From assembly GCA_964403505.1 (NCBI GenBank), contig CAYOFP010000004.1, positions 1 through 64,000 of the forward strand: 64,000 nt of DNA. Reading direction: 5' to 3'. Both the position numbers and the translations under genes were made by a program. Shown here one piece after another: positions 40,161 to 48,047 of the stretch. This stretch comes from CAKSEI01 sp964403505. GTDB lineage: Bacteria > Bacillota > Clostridia > Oscillospirales > CAG-272. How positions within the stretch are numbered: the first letter of the stretch is position 1; each line of letters begins with the position of its first letter. The notes below the pieces were generated by a model. It made no database searches, had not been told where the DNA came from, and saw only the letters and a list, made by a program, of their open reading frames with translations.

Positions 40161-42149
40161 TTACTTTTCCTCCGAAAATAAAGTTTCATCATCGATTCTC
40201 GTGTATGTCGCCTCCGGCATTACGGGAGCAAATTCCCTGCCGCCATCCTCGAAAAACTTACCGAAGAATTCGATATATTGCAATCTGCTTGTATGAACGA
40301 ATGTTCCGAGCAGATTAATTACAAGATTTAATGTGTGTCCGAATATCAGAATGAGCGTCATTATCGCCCACGCCGCCACCTTACCGACAATACTTCCCAT
40401 CAGGCCGCCTGCAGGCATTGTCGCAAGTATATTTACTACATTTGCAATGATAGCCGAGGCAAGACCGAGAGCCATTATTCTCGAATAAGATAACAGATCG
40501 GATATATAGTTGACTATGTTATAAAGGCTCTTGACTCCGCCGAATACCTTCATAACGGGATTTTTGGAATCACGTCCCTGTGAGAACACCAGCATAAGCA
40601 CACCGACGATCGCAACGACAGCGCCTACCGTCGAGTTGACAAAGATAAGTCCTATGCCTGCAAACAGCACATACCACGAGCCGACATCGAAAAGTGCGGC
40701 AAACGGATGTCCGTTCTTTATCAATATATACGCCTGTATTCCCATACCGAAAAGCAGATGTACAGCCCCCGCTATAAACGCCAACACAAGGAAGTATATC
40801 GGTCCCGTGCCCGTCGTCGGGTCAAAACCCGCCGCAACCGTCGTCACCGAATAGTCGCCGAACATCGTCTGCATGATCTTGATCGGCAGATCTCCGAAAT
40901 ATCCGCCGTATATCACGCCGAATACAATACACGATATCCCGCAGAAGCAGAACATCTCGGCAAGATCCTTGACACCCCGTCCGACATCAAGCTGACGCCA
41001 GACGATGAGTCCGCCGATAAACAGTATAATTCCGTATATAACATCTCCGAGCATCATTCCGAAAATTATGAAATAGAATATGCTCATTATAAATGTCGGA
41101 TCGAATGTGCCGTAGCTCGGAAGCGAATACATCTTGACAACGTATTCAAAGGGCTTTGCCCATTTGTTGTTATCAAGAAGCACCGGCACTTCCTCACCCT
41201 CGCCGGGTTCTGTAAATTCATAGGCGCACGGCGATTTATCGAGTACCTTCGTCACCCTTGCGATCGCCTTTTCGGGCACCCAACCGCTGATATATACCGT
41301 AGACTCGGATCTTCCGAGCTTTGCATGCGCCTTTATTTTTACGACCTCGGTCGAGGCGACATCACACGCAAATTCAAGATCGGGTATATCCGTGCAGAAC
41401 GCCTTAAGACGGCCGATCAGCGTCTCCTCCTGCTTTTCAAGAGAATCCATCCTCTCGCCGAGCGCATTATACTGCTCATATACCGTAGCTCCGTCACCGG
41501 ATAAATCCACCCTCGTAAAGCCGTAGGAACCGAGTATTTTCACTGCCTCGTCCGCATCAGGGGAATAAACGATCACAGCATAGTAGTATGCCGCATCGTC
41601 TGCCGAGACACGCTCCGCTATCACACGGTCCGTCGCAGAATATAACGCCCCAAGCGCCCCGTCGACATCCGCACTCAGCGGAAACGTCCCGAGAAATACC
41701 TGCGTATTCTCCGTGCCGCTGTAACCCAAAGGCAGATCGTATTTCATCCACGGTGAGAGTCCGTCGCACCTTGCCTTTACCTTTGCCTTTTCCGCTCTTA
41801 CGGCCAAAAGCTCATTCTGAGCATCGAGCACGGCGTCTGCGCTCTGAACTGCGGCGTAATACAGATCCTTTGCGCCGTCAAAATCCTCACGTTTTACAGC
41901 ACGCCGCCATGTGAAAAGGCCTTTTTTTACCTCTTCATACGGCTTTAAGACCGCTAACGCCTCGGTTATTTTATCAAGACGGGAATTTACGAGCGCCAGC
42001 TCCGCCTCACAGTCGCACGGCGAGTATACATCTGCACTCTCGATTTTATTCAGCTCCACACACGAGAGCCACATCAGCTGAGAAATGAGCAGATCCGCCT
42101 TATCCGCCATGGCAAAGAGCGAAAGCTTCTTCATATTGCTTACTGCCAT
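40161..42149 (-). CDS. V-type ATP synthase subunit I (membrane stator)
   Basis: A 662-residue subunit of the a/I family. Residues ~1-330 form the soluble arm with long coiled coils; ~350-640 hold about eight membrane helices. FGMMLGDVIYGIILF, FGVIYGGYFG and SYSRIMALGLASAIIANVVN are diagnostic; the conserved Arg in SYSRIMALG is the essential charge facing the rotor. It lies between H and K genes, overlapping H by 10 bases. Confidence 0.96.
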   Translation of the reverse strand: MAVSNMKKLSLFAMADKADLLISQLMWLSCVELNKIESADVYSPCDCEAELALVNSRLDKITEALAVLKPYEEVKKGLFTWRRAVKREDFDGAKDLYYAAVQSADAVLDAQNELLAVRAEKAKVKARCDGLSPWMKYDLPLGYSGTENTQVFLGTFPLSADVDGALGALYSATDRVIAERVSADDAAYYYAVIVYSPDADEAVKILGSYGFTRVDLSGDGATVYEQYNALGERMDSLEKQEETLIGRLKAFCTDIPDLEFACDVASTEVVKIKAHAKLGRSESTVYISGWVPEKAIARVTKVLDKSPCAYEFTEPGEGEEVPVLLDNNKWAKPFEYVVKMYSLPSYGTFDPTFIMSIFYFIIFGMMLGDVIYGIILFIGGLIVWRQLDVGRGVKDLAEMFCFCGISCIVFGVIYGGYFGDLPIKIMQTMFGDYSVTTVAAGFDPTTGTGPIYFLVLAFIAGAVHLLFGMGIQAYILIKNGHPFAALFDVGSWYVLFAGIGLIFVNSTVGAVVAIVGVLMLVFSQGRDSKNPVMKVFGGVKSLYNIVNYISDLLSYSRIMALGLASAIIANVVNILATMPAGGLMGSIVGKVAAWAIMTLILIFGHTLNLVINLLGTFVHTSRLQYIEFFGKFFEDGGREFAPVMPEATYTRIDDETLFSEEK

Positions 42150-42496
42150 AGCTGCTTTACCCTCTTTGCGATAACGTCCACCGCCGTGTCCATATTGGCT
42201 TTGGCGCCTGTGGTGAGAAGACCCGATTCGACCCTTGCGCCCGAGCGTCTTTTCTCCTGAACGTCAGTCGCCTCTGTCTCGGCTTCTGCACGGGCATTCG
42301 CCATGATCTCCTTTGCCCTGCCGTGCGCATCGGAGACCATACGTTCCCCCTCGATACGCGCGGCGGCAAGTGCGCCTTTGACTTTATCAGCTGCTTCCCT
42401 TTTCATAAGAGCCGCTTTTTCTTCCGATTCCTTAATTTTCAGAATCGCTTCACTTGCCACTTTTCGCACTGCCTCCTTTTTCAAAATACTATTCAT
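42140..42496 (-). CDS. V-type ATP synthase coiled-coil stalk subunit (H/NtpF-like)
   Basis: A 118-residue, almost wholly helical, charged protein rich in Ala, Glu, Lys and Arg (KIKESEEKAALMKREAADK, EIMANARAEAETEATD). It is the partner of subunit E in the peripheral stalk, corresponding to NtpF in Enterococcus. It is the first gene of the operon, and the order that follows, I-K-E-C-F-A-B-D, equals the Enterococcus ntp order. I chose ATG 42496; only AAAGTGG upstream resembles a ribosome site, so the start is less certain. Confidence 0.85.
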   Translation of the reverse strand: MNSILKKEAVRKVASEAILKIKESEEKAALMKREAADKVKGALAAARIEGERMVSDAHGRAKEIMANARAEAETEATDVQEKRRSGARVESGLLTTGAKANMDTAVDVIAKRVKQLWQ

Positions 42497-42629
42497 TATA
42501 ATATTACCACTTTTTCTCAATAAATACAATACTTATTTTGATTTATAATAATAATTTTTACATACTGCACAAATTTTATAATTATTGCTTTAAAAGAATA
42601 AAAAATGTTGTTTTTCCGTCTTTTTTACC

Positions 42630-42658
42630 TTTACAAAAGCAGAGAAAAAGAGTACAAT
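42630..42658 (+). promoter_or_regulatory. Predicted promoter of the split transketolase genes
   Basis: TTTACA (42630-42635) and TACAAT (42653-42658), 17 bases apart, about 50 bases before the ATG at 42709. The region is shared with the divergent V-ATPase operon, for which I see no equally clear promoter. Confidence 0.55.
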
Positions 42659-42708
42659 ATTATGTAGATATCATTATATCTAATTTTAAACCCCTTTCGG
42701 AGGATATC

Positions 42709-43539
42709 ATGGAAAAGACACAAATAGAATGTCTTGCAAAAACAGCCGATCGGATACGAATGTCGGTGATCCGCGGCACCTATTTCGCAGAAAGCGGCCA
42801 TCCGGGCGGTTCGCTTTCCATTTGCGACCTGCTCGCTTATCTCTATTTTGCGGAGATGAGGGTAGATGCGCAAATGCCGAAAATGCCCGACCGTGACAGG
42901 CTCGTTCTGTCAAAAGGCCATGCGGCGCCCGCTCTTTACGGCGCGCTGGCAGAAAAGGGATTTTTCCCGAAAGAAGATATCGATACCCTGCGCAAGATCG
43001 ACTCCTATTTGCAAGGGCACCCCGACTGCAAGCATACGCCCGGCGTGGATATGTCGTCCGGCAGTCTCGGACAGGGTATTTCGGCGGCGTGCGGCATCGC
43101 ACTCTCTGCAAAGCTGTCAGGTGACTCATACCGTACCTATGCCATTCTCGGTGACGGCGAGCTTGAAGAGGGAGAAGTATGGGAAGCGGCGATGTTTGCC
43201 TCTCACTATAAGCTCTCGAATCTCTGCGCATTTATCGACTTAAACGGCCTGCAGATCGACGGTTCGACCGCCGAGGTCATGGATTCCGCACCGGTAGACG
43301 ATAAATTCCGTGCCTTCGGCTGGAATGTCGTCGTGATCAACGGTCACGATTTTAATGAGATTGAAAAAGCGCTCAACTCCTTCCATGCGTGCGAAGACAA
43401 GCCCACGGCGGTCATCATGAATACCGTCAAGGGTAAGGGCGTTTCCTATATGGAAAACAAGGCAAACTGGCACGGCGCAGCGCCTAAGGAAGATGATTTC
43501 AATACAGCCGTAAAAGAAATAGAAGCAAGGTTAGGCTAA
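42709..43539 (+). CDS. Transketolase, N-terminal subunit
   Basis: A 276-residue protein equal to the thiamine diphosphate-binding half of transketolase. SGHPGGSLSICDLLAYLYF (~30-48), LSKGHAAPALYGALAE and the ThDP motif GDGELEEGEVWEAAMFAS ... IDLNGLQIDG (~145-185) are present. With the next gene it forms the split enzyme common in Clostridia, transferring two-carbon units in the pentose phosphate pathway. CGGAGG lies 5 bases before ATG 42709; the frame is open further upstream but lacks a ribosome site. Confidence 0.95.
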   Translation: MEKTQIECLAKTADRIRMSVIRGTYFAESGHPGGSLSICDLLAYLYFAEMRVDAQMPKMPDRDRLVLSKGHAAPALYGALAEKGFFPKEDIDTLRKIDSYLQGHPDCKHTPGVDMSSGSLGQGISAACGIALSAKLSGDSYRTYAILGDGELEEGEVWEAAMFASHYKLSNLCAFIDLNGLQIDGSTAEVMDSAPVDDKFRAFGWNVVVINGHDFNEIEKALNSFHACEDKPTAVIMNTVKGKGVSYMENKANWHGAAPKEDDFNTAVKEIEARLG

Positions 43540-43551
43540 AAGGAGGACGGC

Positions 43552-44493
43552 ATGGAAAAGATAGCAACAAGAGAAGCATACGGTGACGCCCTCGTTGAAT
43601 TCGGCGCAAAGTACGATATCATCGTACTTGATGCAGACCTCGCAGAAGCGACAAAAACAAAGAAATTCAAGGTAGCTTACCCCGACAGATTCATAGACTG
43701 CGGCATCGCCGAGGGAAATATGATGGCAGTCGCCGCCGGTATTGCGACGACAGGCAAAATCCCCTTTGCGAGCTCGTTTGCCATGTTTGCGGCAGGCAGA
43801 GCCTATGAGCAGATAAGAAACAGTATAGGTTATCCTCACCTCAATGTTAAGATCGGTGCGACCCACGGCGGTATCACCGTCGGTGAGGATGGCGCAACAC
43901 ACCAGTGCCTCGAGGATCTCGCACTTATGCGTACCATACCCGGCATGACCGTCATTAACCCGGCAGACGCTGTCGAGGCAAGAGCCTGCGTCGAGGCGGC
44001 AATCAACCATGACGGCCCGGTATATATGCGATTCGGCAGATACGCCGTACCCGTAATACACGATAAGGCTTCATTCAAATTCGAGCTCGGACGCGGCGTA
44101 AAGCTTACCGAGGGAAGCGATGTAACGATCGTTGCGACAGGTATCATGGTATCCATGGCGCTCGAAGCGGCAAAAATCCTCGCAGAGGAAGGAATCTCCG
44201 CCGAGGTCATTGATATCCACACGATAAAGCCGCTTGATAAGGAACTGATCACAGCATCAGCCGCAAAAACAGGCGCTGTCGTTACCGCAGAAGAGCACAA
44301 CATCATCGGCGGTCTCGGCTCAGCCGTTTGCGAATGTCTGTGCGAGGCGCATCCCGTCCCCGTTATGAGAGTCGGCGTGGAGGATAAATTCGGCAGAAGC
44401 GGTAAAGTACCGCCGCTGCTCGAAATGTACGGACTCACACCGCAAAATATAGTAGATAAAGCAAAAGAGGCTATGAAAAAAAAGGCGATGTGA
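43552..44493 (+). CDS. Transketolase, C-terminal subunit
   Basis: A 313-residue protein equal to the pyrimidine-binding and C-terminal domains. ATREAYGDALVEFGAKYDIIVLDADLAEATKT, the catalytic-Glu segment DCGIAEGNMMAVAAGIATTGKIPFASSFAMFAAGRAYEQIR, and the C-terminal TAEEHNIIGGLGSAVCE are family hallmarks. AAGGAGGA precedes it, and it follows the N-terminal gene by 12 bases. Its last codons form one arm of a hairpin. Confidence 0.95.
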   Translation: MEKIATREAYGDALVEFGAKYDIIVLDADLAEATKTKKFKVAYPDRFIDCGIAEGNMMAVAAGIATTGKIPFASSFAMFAAGRAYEQIRNSIGYPHLNVKIGATHGGITVGEDGATHQCLEDLALMRTIPGMTVINPADAVEARACVEAAINHDGPVYMRFGRYAVPVIHDKASFKFELGRGVKLTEGSDVTIVATGIMVSMALEAAKILAEEGISAEVIDIHTIKPLDKELITASAAKTGAVVTAEEHNIIGGLGSAVCECLCEAHPVPVMRVGVEDKFGRSGKVPPLLEMYGLTPQNIVDKAKEAMKKKAM

Positions 44494-44655
44494 GTTTTTC
44501 ACAACGCCCAGTGAAAAGATAAGAGAGAAAAATTAAGAGAATCGGTATGCTTCGCTATGCGAAGCAAATTATTAAAAAAGACGCAAAGCGGCTTTTTCTA
44601 CCGGTTCTCTTCTCTTTTCTCTCTTAGTTTTTCTTTGGCGATGTTTTACATCGCC
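44484..44655. repeat. Nested inverted-repeat structure after the transketolase genes
   Basis: Several pairings fit within 170 bases. GGCGATGTGA (44484-44493, at the transketolase stop) can pair with TCACAACGCC. A 29-base imperfect inverted repeat (44519-44547 with 44599-44627, about 24 matches, AAGAGAGAAAA core) encloses the hairpin TGCTTCG-CTATG-CGAAGCA and a smaller A/T-rich one. Then GGCGATGT-TTT-ACATCGCC (44637-44655). No coding frame is present. It may be a MITE-like insertion in a terminator or a structured RNA. Confidence 0.6.
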
Positions 44656-44656
44656 T

Positions 44657-45151
44657 TTAGTGCGAGCATATTATTTTTTTCGCTTTCTCGTTATCGTCTG
44701 TCACAAGGAGAACTGCATAGTCACCGTGTGTAAAGACCTCGGCACTTTCGCCGCATCTCTCATAGCCTGAAATGTCATATTCCGCCGCTTTTTTCTGCTG
44801 TATCAGGTCACGCCTGTCGTACAGCGCAGATACGATCTCGTCAAGGTCGGAATGTGCTCTTGCGAGCAGAATGTGTATCTCATACGGCGAATCATCGCAG
44901 GATATCATCACGGCATAGTCCGAGCAAAGCGCATTGATATCAAATGTATCGTAATATATTTCCCCGATATGCTCGGCGTCGAGAAAATGATCCGTATCGG
45001 GTGAAGCATCTGAATAATACATCAGACGGGAGGCAGGAGCGTTATCGAGCCCTGTCACGACATACGCCATCAGGGACGACGGTCTCGTATTTTCGCCGCA
45101 GGAGGTAAGCAGGCATATGCAAAAAAAGATAAACAAAAGTTTTTTTCTCAT
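44657..45151 (-). CDS. Lipoprotein, possible DUF4358 family
   Basis: A 164-residue predicted lipoprotein. The signal MRKKLLFIFFCICLL ends in a good lipobox LTSC with Cys18. The mature part contains a FDINALCSDYAVMISCDDSPYEIHILLARAHSDLDEIVSAL segment and a C-terminal AVLLVTDDNEKAKKII, a layout I associate with DUF4358 proteins of Clostridia. No function is known. It follows the M23-like gene by 45 bases and a hairpin, so it may share its transcript through partial readthrough. Confidence 0.72.
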   Translation of the reverse strand: MRKKLLFIFFCICLLTSCGENTRPSSLMAYVVTGLDNAPASRLMYYSDASPDTDHFLDAEHIGEIYYDTFDINALCSDYAVMISCDDSPYEIHILLARAHSDLDEIVSALYDRRDLIQQKKAAEYDISGYERCGESAEVFTHGDYAVLLVTDDNEKAKKIICSH

Positions 45152-45165
45152 ATGCTATCATACGA

Positions 45166-45195
45166 AAAAAAATCGCAGATTATTCTGCGATTTTT
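45166..45195 (-). terminator. Terminator of the M23-like gene
   Basis: AAAAATCGCAGA and TCTGCGATTTTT form a 12-bp stem over a 4-base loop, one base after the stop codon on the minus strand. Confidence 0.75.
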
Positions 45196-45196
45196 C

Positions 45197-46786
45197 TTAG
45201 TCTAATAAAAGTATCTTCGGGTTGCCGTCGCTCCATAGCTGATACGGCGAAACAGGCTGATTGAATACCGTCACCGAGAGGTGAAGCATACCACTGCAGT
45301 ATCCGATCACATCCCCCTTTGACACCTCTGCGCCGACCGTAAGTGAGGGTGCTGCCTGATCGAGTCTGAAATACCATGAGCGCAGACCGTATCCGTGATC
45401 GATCACCACGACCGTGCCGAGATCGTCGCTCTGACCTATGTACGAAATAACGCCGGCCGCAGTCGCCTGCGCCTCGTCTCCGGAGGCAGCATCCGAATAA
45501 TCGATTCCGGCATGACGGTAACCTCCTGCGACCATTCGTCCGAATCCCTTAAAGGATGAGTGTTTACCCGTCGCATGGCCGAATGCACCGCTGAAGTAGG
45601 CTGTCTGTGTATATTGCGCATCGAGAGAAGCAGATATGGTATCGATCTGTGATTGCAGAGTCGCCTCTCCGAGCTCGGCAAGAGTCGAGAAGTTTGCGCT
45701 CTTATAGTTCACTGCCATCGTGCTCTTTGTTCCGCCCGAGGTAACACTGAAAACAAACTGATTGCTGTCATAATCCTTATAAATGCTGATCGGTATAAGC
45801 GCACGCACCGTACCCGTCTCGGTATCGTTATACCACACGGGCGTATAGCCTATCTCGGGACTTGACGAGAATGTGATATCCGCCGTATCACGAACATTTT
45901 TGCCCTCGATCATAATGAGGCTTCCCTCCTGAACGGTGTCAATATCTCCGAGCTTCAGCGAAAATACCGGCGGAGGAACGAGTGTCGCCTCAAAAAGATA
46001 CTCGGCTTTTCCCGCATATACATGATCGACGCTCTCATACCACTCGGCGGTGACTGCGACCTTTACAGGGGTCTCGATATCAAGGGTCGAGGGAACGATA
46101 AGATCAGCATAATCGCCCTTATAGATCTCTGTGTCATTTTGCGTCACGGTAATATAGAAAAAGTCAGGCTCCACGGAGAAATGCATACCGATATTCGATG
46201 ACATTTCATATGTATTTATCGCTTTTGTCGTAGTAAACGCTGTATCATAGCTGACATACTCGCCGCTTACCGTGCGGAAAGTCCATGTCACAGTCGACGG
46301 GACGACAGCCTTGGTATCCGCCACCGAAAGAACTGGCGTTGCGGCGCCGTCATATAAGCATCTTGCGTAAGAAGTGCACATAAACGCCTTTGCATCCTCC
46401 TCATTCAGCTTATAGACCTTGCCCTCGGAATTTGAATAATATGCATCGGTCGATCCCTGCGCAAAATAATATTTATACGGCGCAGAAAGTGAATAGCTAT
46501 GATAAACAAAGGTAAAGGCAGGAGCCTCTGCAAGCTCCGCAGGTAAAGAATCCACCGCACGTGATTTTTTATTGAGCGATACGAAAAACTTTAACATATC
46601 CTCCGCCGCCGAGCCGTCGGCACGGTCTATTTTAAATATATCTCCCGCAAGGTCGGTGATTTCAAGACCGGATAAATTACGGTATTCAAGCGGTGTATGC
46701 TTCAGGTATGCATAGTCTGCTATCGCAATAAATGTCGGTATCAAAAGCGCAAGTATTATCAAAAATGTAATTAACTTCTTTTTCAT
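45197..46786 (-). CDS. M23/LytM-type domain protein with altered catalytic residues
   Basis: A 529-residue exported protein with one N-terminal helix (~4-24), a long beta-rich region (~100-370, perhaps Ig-like), a short helix (~375-395) and a C-terminal M23 domain (~410-510). Zinc ligands H425 and D429 (HAGIDY) and H502 remain. Two positions that are His in active enzymes differ: the YxHL motif reads SWYFRL (Arg474), and the HxH motif reads MLH (Met500). It is probably a non-catalytic scaffold or amidase regulator, like degenerate LytM proteins. ATG 46786 has GAGG six bases upstream. Confidence 0.8.
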   Translation of the reverse strand: MKKKLITFLIILALLIPTFIAIADYAYLKHTPLEYRNLSGLEITDLAGDIFKIDRADGSAAEDMLKFFVSLNKKSRAVDSLPAELAEAPAFTFVYHSYSLSAPYKYYFAQGSTDAYYSNSEGKVYKLNEEDAKAFMCTSYARCLYDGAATPVLSVADTKAVVPSTVTWTFRTVSGEYVSYDTAFTTTKAINTYEMSSNIGMHFSVEPDFFYITVTQNDTEIYKGDYADLIVPSTLDIETPVKVAVTAEWYESVDHVYAGKAEYLFEATLVPPPVFSLKLGDIDTVQEGSLIMIEGKNVRDTADITFSSSPEIGYTPVWYNDTETGTVRALIPISIYKDYDSNQFVFSVTSGGTKSTMAVNYKSANFSTLAELGEATLQSQIDTISASLDAQYTQTAYFSGAFGHATGKHSSFKGFGRMVAGGYRHAGIDYSDAASGDEAQATAAGVISYIGQSDDLGTVVVIDHGYGLRSWYFRLDQAAPSLTVGAEVSKGDVIGYCSGMLHLSVTVFNQPVSPYQLWSDGNPKILLLD

Positions 46787-46796
46787 TTTATACCTC

Positions 46797-46836
46797 ATGT
46801 CACACTTTCGTAGTATATGTCACACTTTTATAGTAT
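46797..46836 (-). repeat. Tandem 20-bp repeat at the M23-like gene's transcription start
   Basis: Two adjacent 20-base units (46797-46816 and 46817-46836) read ATGTCACACTTTCGTAGTAT and ATGTCACACTTTTATAGTAT on the plus strand, differing at two bases. The predicted transcript start (~46832) lies within the second unit, so they could be repeated operator half sites. Confidence 0.75.
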
Positions 46837-46838
46837 AT

Positions 46839-46867
46839 ATTATACACTTTTTACCGTGAAAGGTCAA
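46839..46867 (-). promoter_or_regulatory. Predicted promoter of the M23-like gene
   Basis: On the minus strand TTGACC (46867-46862) and TATAAT (46844-46839) are 17 bases apart, directly upstream of the tandem 20-bp repeat. Confidence 0.7.
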
Positions 46868-46888
46868 GGGGTTACCATCCCGATGTAA

Positions 46889-46924
46889 GAAAAGATGCCG
46901 ATTTTCAAAAATCGGCATCTTTTC
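46889..46924 (-). terminator. Terminator of the lactate dehydrogenase gene
   Basis: GAAAAGATGCCGATTTT pairs with AAAATCGGCATCTTTTC over a minimal loop, six bases past the stop codon on the minus strand, and ends in a T-run. Confidence 0.88.
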
Positions 46925-46929
46925 TTATA

Positions 46930-47877
46930 TTACTTTTTCAACTCCGCATAAATTTCCGAGAGGTAGTCTGCGCTGTCATTCAGCTTGCCTATTTCAGAGC
47001 GTGTGAGGGGCAGCTCGATGATGCTCCTGATTCCCGATGAGCCGATGATACACGGCAGACCGAGCGTCACGTTCTCGAGACCGTATTCGCCGTGCAAGGG
47101 TGCGGAAACCGTAAGGATGGAATTCTCATTATTGAGTATCGCACGGCAGATCCTGACCGCCGACATACCGATACCGTAATAGGTCGCTTTTTTCGCTTTG
47201 ATTATTTCATACGCCGCATTTTTTACCATATCGGCAATACTGTTTAAATCCTGTTCGGTATACTGCTCATACTGTGAGCATACGAGCTCTACCGGCTTCG
47301 TGCCGACCATCGCCTGACTCCACGGCACGAACTCACTGTCTCCGTGCTCACCGATAACATATGCATGAACGCTTTTCGGGTCGATGCCGAAATAATCGCC
47401 GAGCAGATAACGGAGCCTCGCCGAATCGAGCGTCGTTCCCGTACCTATGACACGGTGCTCGGGCAGACCCGACAGATCCTTTGTGATCCGGGTCATGATA
47501 TCGACCGGATTTGTTGCGACAAGGAAAACACCATCAAAGCCGCTTTCCATAACGGGTTTTACGATCGACTCAAAAACTGCACTGTTGCGCTTTAAAAGAT
47601 CAACACGTGTCTCGCCCGGCTTCTGAGCCACTCCTGCGCATATCACGACGATATCGGCATCATGGCAGTCGGCATATGTTCCCGCCGAAATATGCATATT
47701 CGACTGTGCGAAGGCAAGTCCGTGATTTAAATCCATTGCCTCGCCCTTTGCACGCTGCTCATCAATATCTACAATGATAAACTCATCGCACAGATTCTGA
47801 TTGAGAGCCGCATAAGCAAAGCTCATACCGACAAAACCTGCACCGACAAGTACAATCTTCTTTGAATTCGTATTCAT
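46930..47877 (-). CDS. ldh: L-lactate dehydrogenase
   Basis: A 315-residue NAD-dependent enzyme reducing pyruvate to L-lactate. It has the Rossmann motif VLVGAGFVGMSFAYA, the substrate-loop ETRVDLLKRN, ATNPVDIMT, and the catalytic His in VIGEHGDSEF. The fermentation role fits an anaerobe. Start choice: an in-frame ATG at 47904 has AGAGGG upstream, but a strong promoter (TTGACT, TATAAT at 47911-47906) puts the transcript start near 47899, after that ATG. ATG 47877, with GAGG six bases upstream, is therefore the likely start. Confidence 0.95.
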   Translation of the reverse strand: MNTNSKKIVLVGAGFVGMSFAYAALNQNLCDEFIIVDIDEQRAKGEAMDLNHGLAFAQSNMHISAGTYADCHDADIVVICAGVAQKPGETRVDLLKRNSAVFESIVKPVMESGFDGVFLVATNPVDIMTRITKDLSGLPEHRVIGTGTTLDSARLRYLLGDYFGIDPKSVHAYVIGEHGDSEFVPWSQAMVGTKPVELVCSQYEQYTEQDLNSIADMVKNAAYEIIKAKKATYYGIGMSAVRICRAILNNENSILTVSAPLHGEYGLENVTLGLPCIIGSSGIRSIIELPLTRSEIGKLNDSADYLSEIYAELKK

Positions 47878-47905
47878 ATTACGCCTCGTAGTATTTTTTT
47901 CCATA

Positions 47906-47934
47906 ATTATATACCCTCTCGCTTTCAGAGTCAA
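47906..47934 (-). promoter_or_regulatory. Predicted ldh promoter
   Basis: On the minus strand TTGACT (47934-47929) and TATAAT (47911-47906) are 17 bases apart. The inferred start near 47899 gives a 22-base leader and excludes the upstream in-frame ATG. Confidence 0.75.
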
Positions 47935-47997
47935 CTGTTTAATTATAGTTTGTGCATATTTTTATAAATTATCAGCATAGTATGAAACAAAAAGTTA

Positions 47998-48026
47998 TTG
48001 AAAAAGAGATAATAAACTGATATAAT
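47998..48026 (+). promoter_or_regulatory. Predicted promoter of the GHL10-like gene
   Basis: TTGAAA (47998-48003) and TATAAT (48021-48026), 17 bases apart. The leader would be ~15 bases with the AGAGGAG ribosome site in it. Confidence 0.7.
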
Positions 48027-48047
48027 TTTATTAAAGAGGAGAAAAAC

